Shown here: piece after piece, positions 25,051 through 32,444 of the stretch
How positions within the stretch are numbered: the stretch's first letter is position 1
Layout of the letters: each line of letters opens with the position of its first letter
Assembly: GCA_963753225.1 (NCBI GenBank)
Contig: CAVWBQ010000015.1
Span: 62,001 to 126,000, forward strand
Source: Palsa-504 sp963753225
GTDB taxonomy: Bacteria > Actinomycetota > Actinomycetes > Streptosporangiales > Streptosporangiaceae
Direction of reading: 5' to 3'
Length of the DNA stretch: 64,000 bases
Made by a program: the position numbers and the translations under genes
The notes under the pieces: model-generated
What the model was told of the DNA's origin: nothing
The model's database searches: none
Seen by the model: only the letters and a program-made list of their open reading frames with translations

Positions 25051-26556
25051 ATGGCCGGAAACGCTGACGGAGCGGCCGAGCGCGGTGTGACGGCATTTAC
25101 CGCGGATACCCGCGTCTCCCCTGATCTCAAGCACGGCAGGCTCTCCCTGCCGGAAGTGCTGGCCCAGTCGGTGGCCAACATGGCTCCCAGCGCGGCGATG
25201 GCGCTACTACCATTGCTCGTATTCGCGGGTGCCGGGAACGGGACGTGGGTGGCCTTCCTTATCGCCCTGCTCGCTCTGCTGTGCATCGGTTATTGCGCAG
25301 CACAGTTCGCCCGGCGCATCAACTCGGCGGGCTCGTTCTACGTGTGGGTCAGCAAGGCGCTCCGGCCGAGCTTCGGGCACGCCGCCGGCTGGGGGCTGAT
25401 ACTCGGTTACCTCGCCACCGGCATGGCTACCGTCTACGGGTTCGCGATCTACGGCGCCGACCTCCTGACCCGGCTCGGTGCCCCAGGAAACAACAGAGCG
25501 ATCTTGGCCGCGCTCTTCCTGCTGGACACGCTCGTCGCCGCGAGTGTCGCGTTCTTCGATATCGGCTTGTCTGCCAAGACGGCACTGATTCTCGAGTCGA
25601 TCTCGGTAACGATCATACTTATACTATCGGTGAACATCTGGGTGCATAACGGCACCGTCTTCGACACTCACCAGCTCAGTTTGACGGGCGTCAAGCCCGG
25701 CGGCATCCTCGTCGGCGTGGTGCTGGCGATCTTTGCGTTCGTCGGGTTCGAGAGCGCTGGCTCCCTGGGCGTCGAATCGAAAAACTCCTTCAGGAACGTG
25801 CCCCGCGCCATCCTCTGGAGCTGCCTGATCGTCGGCCTGTTCTACGTCGTCGTCTCCTATTCCCAGATCTATGGCTTCCAGAATGTCAAGGGCGGCATCC
25901 TGGGCAGCACCGCCCCGCTGCCCGACCTGGCCACAGACACCGGAATCGGTTTCTTCGCCTACATCCTCGACATCGGGATTGTCTGCAGCATGTTCGCCTG
26001 CACGCTCGCCTGCATCAACGCCGGCTCCCGGCTGATCTATTCGATGGCGCGCGACGGCATGGGCCACTCGACCATGGGCAGCATCCACCGCGCCCGGTGC
26101 ACGCCGCACATCGCGATCGCCGTCGCCGCGGTACCCATGATCGCGATCCCGATCGTGACTACCATCGTCAATGAGTCCGCGGTGAACGCCACCGGGTGGG
26201 TTGGCACGGTTGCGACCTTCGGCTTCATGCTCGGGTACGCACTGGTTGGCATCGGCGCCCCGATCTTCCTGCGGCGGGCCGGTGTGCCGGCCACGCTGGC
26301 CTGGGTACTCGGCCTGCTCGGCGCCGCCATCATGGTCTTCGTATTCTGGGCTAACTGGCTGCCGCAGACCATTCCCGGCAACATATTCCCCTCCCTCACC
26401 GGCGCCTACGCCTGGCTGCCTTACATATTCCTGGCCTGGACCGCGATCGGCATCGTCTACTACGCGATCTGGCAGAGGCGCAATCCCGCGAAGGCGGCTC
26501 AGGTCGGGACCCGCTACCACACGCCCGAGCAAGTGGAGACGCCGGTGGCGAGCTAG
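25051..26556 (+). CDS. APC-family amino acid/amine permease
   Basis: 501-residue transporter with about 12 membrane segments. The start region LPEVLAQSVANMAPSAAMAL and then RRINSAGSFYVWVSKALRPS are typical of amino acid-polyamine-organocation permeases. The central GFESAGSLGVESKNSFRNVPRAI block carries the conserved acidic residue of TM6-8. AAGGAG precedes the ATG at 25051. Downstream of the amine oxidase gene by 82 bp, so likely imports its substrate. Confidence 0.9.
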   Translation: MAGNADGAAERGVTAFTADTRVSPDLKHGRLSLPEVLAQSVANMAPSAAMALLPLLVFAGAGNGTWVAFLIALLALLCIGYCAAQFARRINSAGSFYVWVSKALRPSFGHAAGWGLILGYLATGMATVYGFAIYGADLLTRLGAPGNNRAILAALFLLDTLVAASVAFFDIGLSAKTALILESISVTIILILSVNIWVHNGTVFDTHQLSLTGVKPGGILVGVVLAIFAFVGFESAGSLGVESKNSFRNVPRAILWSCLIVGLFYVVVSYSQIYGFQNVKGGILGSTAPLPDLATDTGIGFFAYILDIGIVCSMFACTLACINAGSRLIYSMARDGMGHSTMGSIHRARCTPHIAIAVAAVPMIAIPIVTTIVNESAVNATGWVGTVATFGFMLGYALVGIGAPIFLRRAGVPATLAWVLGLLGAAIMVFVFWANWLPQTIPGNIFPSLTGAYAWLPYIFLAWTAIGIVYYAIWQRRNPAKAAQVGTRYHTPEQVETPVAS

Positions 26557-26732
26557 TCGTAGCTATTCACCAAGCGTCAGCGTGTTATCGCTGGTTGCGG
26601 GGTGGGTTGGGTTGGGTGACCGGCGGCCGGTTCGGCACCGGCGTCGCCGGGGTGCGGCTGGCCGAGCCGCTGGAGATCCATTCCGGCCCGGGCGGCTGCG
26701 GCTGGCGGGCAAGTGGCAGGTCGCCAGCCAGG

Positions 26733-27179
26733 CTAACCCCGGACATTTTCCAGGATCTGTTTCAGAGTGCGGAGGTTCTCAGCCACCGCCGACTTGACCT
26801 TCGGGATCGCCAGCGGCCCGAGCAGCCGCAGCGAGGCTGACGTGGGCTGGAGGTCCCACTTATTGGTGAGCTTCGTCCCGCTGGCTGCAGGCTCGAGCAG
26901 GTAGCTGGCCCGGGCTTTGAACGGCCCGAAAGTGCCGTCGAGCGCCAGCTGGCCGGGCGGCTGGAAGACGACGATCTCGAAATCCTCCTGGCTCCTGCCC
27001 GGCAGCGTCCGGGTCTGCCGGTAGACGGTGCCGACGCCCACCGGGCCCGGGGAGATCTTTCGTGTCAGCTCGATCGCGTAGTTCCACTGGGGCAGGTTCT
27101 CGGCATCGGCGAGGTAAGTGAAGACCTCTTCCACCGGCCGGGTTATCGTCACGGTGTTCTCAAATGCTGCCATCGTCAT
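26733..27179 (-). CDS. SRPBCC-family (START-like) protein
   Basis: 148-residue protein with the helix-grip fold. FENTVTITRPVEEVFTYLAD is the standard first strand-helix, followed by ENLPQWNYAIELTRK, and the long C-terminal helix is AVAENLRTLKQILENV. Such proteins bind hydrophobic ligands; this one has no enzyme motif. A second in-frame ATG at 27173 has GGAG at better spacing, so the true start may be two codons later. Convergent with the APC permease gene. Confidence 0.8.
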   Translation of the reverse strand: MTMAAFENTVTITRPVEEVFTYLADAENLPQWNYAIELTRKISPGPVGVGTVYRQTRTLPGRSQEDFEIVVFQPPGQLALDGTFGPFKARASYLLEPAASGTKLTNKWDLQPTSASLRLLGPLAIPKVKSAVAENLRTLKQILENVRG

Positions 27180-27822
27180 CTCCGGGATAGGGGCGGATCT
27201 GCACGGCGACAGTGCTGGCCACCGATACCGCCTGCACCGCACCCGGTGATCCGGGCACGGCTCGCGACACTGCTAGGGAACGGCTCATAGCCTGAGGCTC
27301 TTTTCTCGCTGGGCGCCCCACCTTCGGCGCCTTACCCATCCCAGGCTGCTGCGCCACGCCGGGAATGTCAGTGACCTCAGTCGCGCGCTGGGCGACTAAA
27401 GTCACACACCAGCAGGGCATCCGCTTCGGCAACTCAGTTCCGGTAAAGGACAAGCGGACGCACTCACATGCATGCCACATATCGGGCGTCAGCGCCAGCA
27501 TGATGTGGCCGTCCCGCGGCCGGGTGCTTCCTCGAGAAGGACCGCGACCAACGACCTGCAGACGGCTCCGGCAAACCCAGTCGCGCCGGATTGGACCGCA
27601 GGTCGACCGCAAGGTTATGTGGATCGATAGCGTGACGCTGAGTGACGGGGAAGGTCAGGGGAGAACGCGCGCACTGCCGCCGATATGGCGTGGTGCGCCC
27701 CGACAACTGCTCGTCGCTCGGCGTTTCGTTCTGTGCCTGCCACCTGCCAATCAGGCACCTCGGGACACCACGAGCGCCCCCCGGCTAGAAGTCGAACATC
27801 CGCCAGCCGTAGCGTCGCCGCC
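27180..27822. other. 643-bp gap, no gene supported
   Basis: Reading frames exist on both strands but none has a ribosome site, recognisable domain or steady codon bias. No strong hairpin was found. It may hold the promoter of the SRPBCC gene and decayed coding DNA. Confidence 0.4.
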
Positions 27823-29168
27823 ATGACTGCCCCGCACTGGTTCTTTCGGTTCATCTACGACCGCGAGAGCGCGGCCTGGGAGCGGCGACGCGACGAGCCG
27901 GAGCATCGTGAGCTGGTCAGGCGGATCGCCGATGAGCTCGCGAACGTGGTTGCACCGCCCGGTCCAGTGGCCGACCTCGGCTGTGGACCTGGCGCGCACG
28001 CGCTCGCACTCGCGCGGCGCGGTTATGACGTCATCGGTGTCGACGGGTCACCGCGCATGGTCGAGGCCGCGCGGACACGAGCCGCTCGCGACAAGGCCGG
28101 CGTGACGTTCGACGTGCACGACGTCGGCGCGCCGCTCCGCTTCGCGGACGCGTCGCTCGGAGGTGTCCTCGCGATCCTCGTCGTACAGCACCTCCCGCAT
28201 CCCGCGGCCTTCATCGCCGAGATCCGGCGCTGCCTCCGGCCTGGCGGGCACCTGCTGATCACCGCTCCCGTCCGCGACAGCACGTCGCTCACGTCCCAGA
28301 ACCTGTACTGGCGGCTGCGCGCAGCGTGCTACCACCTCGTGCCTGGCGTCGTCCGCTTCTACGACACGAACTCCCTCCCTCGTCTAGTCCCGGTCTTCGC
28401 ACATGGGATTTCACTGGGTAAGCCAGCGGGGTCGGCTGATGTCAACATCGAGGAGGTCCAGTAGATGGGCCTGGACGCCAGCGGGTTTGGGGATCAGGGC
28501 GGGGTTGCCGTCGTGGGCGGGGATCAGGCGCAGGTCAGCGAGGGCCTGGAAGATGGTCCGGCCGGTGGGTCTGGCCGGGGTGCGGCGGTAGCCGGGCAGG
28601 CCGGTCATCATCTCGCTGTGGGGGCGCAGGGCGTTGCGGACCTGCCGTTCGACCAGGCAGAAGATCAGCAGGGCCAGGCAGATCACGGTGATCAAAGCGG
28701 CGATGCGGCGGTTGGTCTTCAGGAACAGGGGAGCCACCGCGAGGGGGCCCTTGAACTCCCCGTAGCGGCGTTCGACGACGTGCTGGCCCTTGTAGCGGCG
28801 GAAGACCTCGCCGGGGCTGGCCTGGCCAGGGGCCAGGTTGGTCAGCAGGGCGTACCAGCCGTCGGCCGCGGCCGACGCGTCGATCGCGGCCCGGTCGAAG
28901 TGCCATGACAGCACGGGCTTGCCGGCGGCGTCGCAGGTGATCGCGGTGCGCACGTAGGCCCCGGCGCGGCGCTTTGTGGTGATCGCCTTGACGCGGGCGG
29001 CGACGGCGTCGGTGGTGGGGTGAAACCGGGTCCCGGCGGTGCGCACCAGCCGGTTGAGGTCCTCGGTGGCTGCGGCGAGTTTGCGGGCGCGGGCTTTGGC
29101 CGCGCCGGCGGCGTTCGCCGTGGAGTACACCAGGATCCGGCGCAGATGCACCGGCGGGTCGGTCTTGC

Positions 29169-29176
29169 GCGGGCCG
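29169..29176. repeat. 8-bp target-site duplication of the IS256-family element (left copy)
   Basis: GCGGGCCG, repeated at 31281-31288. The uninterrupted IS1634 copy near 18478 has a single occurrence, showing it is a true duplication; 8-9 bp is usual for IS256-family elements. Confidence 0.85.
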
Positions 29177-29199
29177 GAGTCTGTCAGAAATTTTGTGCG
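29177..29199 (+). repeat. Left terminal inverted repeat of the IS256-family element
   Basis: Pairs with 31258-31280; mismatches only at positions 4, 5 and 13 from the outer end. Confidence 0.85.
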
Positions 29200-29264
29200 G
29201 GGGGTGGTAGACAGGAGCGTTTCCGCAGGCCACTGGGGGTGGCCGTGACCATGGGGAGGTCAAG

Positions 29265-30645
29265 ATGACGATGCTAGAGGATCCGGCGGGTCAAGTCGAG
29301 GACCTGGCGGGGGGATTTTCGCCGGGGGTCCCGGGTGGGGGTGATGGGCCGGGGCTGGTGCTGCCGGAGGAGGTGGTGGCGTCGCTGGCGGGGCAGCTGG
29401 CGGGGCGGGCCAGGTCCGGGGAGCCGGTGACGCTGACCGGGCCGGGCGGGCTGCTGACGGGGGTGATCGGGCAGGTGCTGCAGGCGGGCCTGGCGGCGGA
29501 GCTCGGGGCTCACCTGGAGGACGGCGAGGGGACGGACAACCGGCGGAACGGGTCCAGCGTCAAGACGCTGAACACGGAGGTGGGCCCGGTGAAGGTGGCG
29601 GTGCCGCGGGACCGGGACGGGTCGTTCGACCCGGTGCTGGTGCCCGAAGCAGGCCACCCGCAGCGACGGGCTGAACGCGGTGATCGTCTCGCTGTACGCC
29701 AAGGGGATGAGCGTGCGGGACATCGCGCGGCACGTGCGGCAGACCTCGGGGGTGGACCTGTCGCCGGACACGGTCTCGCGGGTGACTGACGGCGCGCTGG
29801 AGGCGATGCGGGAGTGGCAGCACCGGCCGCTGGAGCCGTTCTACCCGGTGGTCTACGTCGACGCGCTGGTCGCCAAGGTGCGGGACGGGGCGGCGGTGCG
29901 GAACAAGGCGGTCAACATCGCGGTCGGGATCGATGACGGCGGCGCCAAGCGGGTGCTGGGCATCTGGGTGGCGGCCGCCGAGGGCGCCAAGGCGTGGGCG
30001 CAGGCGCTGGCGCAACTGCGGAACCGGGGCCTGGAGGAGGTGCTGTTCGTCTGCTGCGACGGGCTGGCCGGCCTGGGGGACGAGATCACCGGCACGTGGC
30101 CGGAGTCGACGGTGCAGACCTGCACGGTCCATCTCATCCGCCGCAGCCTGAACTACGCGTCGTATAACGACCGCAAGGCGATGGCCGCGGGCTTGCGGAG
30201 CATCTATACCGCGTGCGACGCGGACGCGGCTTACGCGGCTCTGGCGGATTTCTCCGGCACGGCGCTGGGGAAGAAGTACCCGGCGGCCGTGGCGGTCTGG
30301 GAACGGGCGTGGGACCGGTTCATCCCGTTCCTGGAATACGGGCCCGCGCTGCGGAAAGTCCTTTACACGACAAATGCGATCGAGAGCTTCAACCGGGAAA
30401 TGCGGAAAGTGCTGAAGACGCGCACCCAGTTCCCCAGCGATGATTCGGTCGCTAAGACGCTGTGGCTGGCTATCCTCGATGCCGAGGAGAAGCGGGCCGA
30501 GCAGCGCGCGAAGCAGGCCGGCAAGCCCAAGGCGCAGCGCGACGGGGCGCCGCGGCTGATCGAGGGGCACGTGACCCAGGGCTGGCGCGAGGCCTGGGGC
30601 GAGGTGGTCGCCGCCTGGCCGGACCGGTTCGCCGACCGGGCCTAG
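29265..30645 (+). pseudogene. IS256-family (Mutator) transposase with a single-base frameshift
   Basis: The N-terminal part ends FDPVLVPEAGHPQRR in the first frame. Deleting one base near 29646 restores VPKQATRSDGLNAVIVSLYA, the usual family sequence, after which the frame is open to 30645. DDE residues are present: Asp in FYPVVYVDALVAK, Asp in EEVLFVCCDGLAGLGD and Glu in LYTTNAIESFNREMRKVLK. The gene starts at an ATG behind GGGGAGG. It is either a recent inactivating indel, a sequencing error, or, less likely, a programmed shift; IS256 elements normally use one frame. Confidence 0.82.
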
Positions 30646-30663
30646 GCACTACGGGGGTGCGGG

Positions 30664-30918
30664 ATGCCGCTACCGGGCAACGGCACGCGCGCGGGCAGTG
30701 TCCCGCTCGACGCGCTGGACGCGGAGGAGATCGCTGACCTGCTCGGCTGCGCCGCCGCGGTGGCCGGCGCCCTGGCCGGCGACCCGGCCGCCGAGGGCGC
30801 CTGCGCCGGCCTCGCCGGGGACTGGCAGGACCTGGCAGGCCTGCACGCCGCGCTCGCCATCGCCGCCGCCGACCTGGACGACGCGATCGCCGAGCACACC
30901 GGCATCTTGCACCCCTGA
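30664..30918 (+). CDS. Passenger protein of the IS256-family element, unknown
   Basis: 84-residue acidic, Ala-rich, probably all-helical protein (DALDAEEIADLLGCAAAVAG, then ALAIAAADLDDAIAEHTGIL). It begins 18 bp after the transposase stop, with GGGGGTGCGGG before the ATG, and lies inside the terminal repeats, so it travels with the element. No known domain recognised. It could be a regulator of the transposase or a cargo protein; it has neither a DNA-binding motif nor a membrane segment. Confidence 0.55.
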   Translation: MPLPGNGTRAGSVPLDALDAEEIADLLGCAAAVAGALAGDPAAEGACAGLAGDWQDLAGLHAALAIAAADLDDAIAEHTGILHP

Positions 30919-31257
30919 CCCCGGGCACCCGCCCGGGGGACGCGGCACCGCCCGCACGCACCTTGAGAACTCAACAGAGGAAAAGGGCACGCGCGTGTCA
31001 CCCCGCCCGCGTCATTACCGTCTGCTATGATTAATGACAGACGGGAACGGCCCGCCATGCGATCCGAAGAGGATCAGGCAGCAGGCGCCCGCAACAGCAC
31101 AAGACGCCGGGAAAACCGGGACGCGCAGCATCAGTCCCGGAACGGCACCAAATGCCCGGTTCCGCCGGACCGCGGGATAAACCGGGCAGCACGACATCAG
31201 ATAGCGCGAGAAAACGGTTCCGGATAAACACCCGGAACCGGACAGGGAAAAACCCCG
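30919..31257 (+). ncRNA. Structured noncoding tail of the IS256-family element (candidate RNA)
   Basis: No convincing frame. Features in order: CTTGAGAACTCAACAG (30962-30977), which resembles the boxA antitermination site of actinobacterial rRNA leaders; GTCATTA (31011-31017) pairing with TAATGAC (31032-31038); CCGTCTG (31018-31024) pairing with CAGACGG (31038-31044), so the two stems are in A-B-A'-B' pseudoknot order; a GATCC/GGATC hairpin near 31060; a bulged hairpin near 31139-31172; and a perfect 9-bp stem CGGTTCCGG/CCGGAACCG (31215-31223 with 31232-31240). A TATGAT at 31026-31031 could alternatively be a -10. Transcription is not shown. Confidence 0.4.
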
Positions 31258-31280
31258 CGCACAAAATATCTGACACTCTC
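31258..31280 (-). repeat. Right terminal inverted repeat of the IS256-family element
   Basis: Partner of 29177-29199 (20 of 23 positions match). Followed by the second GCGGGCCG target copy at 31281-31288. Confidence 0.85.
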
Positions 31281-32444
31281 GCGGGCCGGGCAGGTCCATC
31301 CCGCCGTCTTCCAGCACCCGGTAGCTACCGCGGGCGGCGGCGGGCTTCCCGGCGTCCCGCCCGGCGGTATAGTCCACCGCCGCGCCCGCTCCCGGCGGCA
31401 GCGCGGCGAACAACCCGGCCGGGACCCTTGCCGCGCCCAATGGGGCGACGAACCCCACGCCCTGGGCGGCCATCGCCGCCGCGTTCGTGTAGGAGATCAG
31501 CTTCGAATCGCCCACCAGCAAGAACGGGCGCGGCCCGGCGATCCGCCGCAGCGCGGTCATCGCCCCGGTGACCTGCGCCACCTCCGCCGCCCCACCGCCG
31601 TAGGCGCGGTGGAAGACCGGGATCCCGCCGTCCCCGCTGACCGCCAGCCCGGTCTGGATCTGCTTCAGATCCGCCCTGCGATCCTTCGGATGCCCCCACC
31701 GCGGCGCCGGATACTCCTCATCAGCCTCCGGGTACGCGCCATACAGCGAGATCGAGGTCAGATCCCAGTGCAGCCGCGACACATCGACACCGAACTCGCT
31801 GATCGCCGCCGCCCCGACACCGCCGGCGATCGCGTCCAGCTGCGGGGCGACCGCGTCCAGCGCCCGGGCGATCCGGTCATCGTTGAGCAACTCCGGCGCG
31901 ATACCGTACGCCTCCTCCACCGCCATCGCCGCCGCCCACTCGTGTACCCGCAGCATCGGCGCCGGCGCGGTCAGCCGGTTGGCCACCAGCGCCTCGATCA
32001 CCTCGCCGTGCGAGATCCAGGCCACCGGCCGGACCGGGCACAACTCATCGATGATCTCCGCGATCCGCAGCTGGCGCCCGAACTCCGCCACCACCGGCAG
32101 CGCCCCCAGCCGCTTTCCAGCACCCGGACAACCGCGACCTCCGCCCGCGCCCGCCCACGCCCCCGCCCAGTCCTTGACATCCCGCTCATGCCAGACGTCA
32201 AACCAGCAACCAGACAGGCTATTCCCCACACGCCACCCAAAGCCGCAAACGACCCAGCAGTCAGCATACCCAGAAGATTAAAAGTCTAGTCGAGGACCAG
32301 GGCCTGACCGTCGTCGAGTGCAACGGCGGACCAGGTCACGTGAGCGTGCTGGCTCGCGCATGACGTCGCGGCGCCATCGCTCGCCGGCAGTGTTGCTGGC
32401 CACCGCCGCGCTCCTATTCACCTGACTAGCTAGGCTGTGGAGTA

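Larger units (their letters stand above)
29177..31280 (+). mobile_element. IS256-family element with passenger ORF and long structured tail
   Basis: 2,104 bp, clearly longer than the usual 1.3-1.5 kb. The 23-bp terminal inverted repeats (29177-29199 and 31258-31280) match at 20 of 23 positions and begin GAG..TGTCAGA. Inside are a Mutator-type transposase (frameshifted), an 84-codon ORF 18 bp after it, and about 340 bp without a long frame but with several hairpins. It is inserted in the transposase gene of an IS1634-like element. Confidence 0.88.
28411..32229 (-). pseudogene. IS1634-like transposase, split
   Basis: The N-terminal part (32229 to 31281) contains a DUF4277-like segment (LGALPVVAEFGRQLRIAEII, SHGEVIEALVANRLTAPAPM) and the first catalytic region (FHRAYGGGAAE, PFLLVGDSKLISYTNAAAMA). 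The C-terminal part (29176 to 28411) contains ERRYGEFKGPLAVAPLFLKT, with the catalytic Glu region, and a hydrophobic helix AALITVICLALLIFCLVERQ. The IS256-family insertion separates them after DLPGPR. The very N terminus may also be frameshifted just before KRLGALP. Confidence 0.8.
28390..32283 (-). mobile_element. IS1634-like element, full length but interrupted by an IS256-family element
   Basis: Flanked by 8-bp direct repeats GTCTAGTC (28382-28389 and 32284-32291). Without the nested insertion it is 1,782 bp. The left end starts CCGGTCTTCGCAC and the right end finishes GATTAAAA; the ends share only a weak inverted repeat around CTTC..ATG. It encodes one transposase on the minus strand in two pieces. 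The transposase is identical over the shared region to the truncated copy in the ABC ATPase gene, so both arrivals are recent. Confidence 0.82.
27823..32363 (+). pseudogene. Class I SAM methyltransferase gene split by IS1634-like insertion
   Basis: Codons from the ATG at 27823 encode a methyltransferase with motif I VADLGCGPGAHALALARRGY, GVDGSPRMVEAAR and LRPGGHLLITAPVRDS. The frame is cut at 28389, after SLPRLV. The rest of the gene resumes at 32292 with EDQGLTVVECNGGPGHVSVLARA and a stop at 32361-32363. Removing the insertion and one copy of the 8-bp target duplication restores a single uninterrupted frame of about 213 codons, so the gene was intact until the insertion. Confidence 0.88.

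Noticed and set aside
23994..25286. 430-codon antisense frame over the amine oxidase gene
   Set aside because: Antisense shadow crossing two real genes and their intergenic region.
27365..27826. 153-codon frame in the 27.2-27.8 kb gap
   Set aside because: No ribosome site, no domain and irregular codon use; only a vague resemblance to DUF397 that did not hold up.
29177..31280. Treating the IS256-family frameshift as programmed
   Set aside because: No slippery heptamer of the usual kind at the site, and the family normally uses a single frame; a plain indel is simpler.
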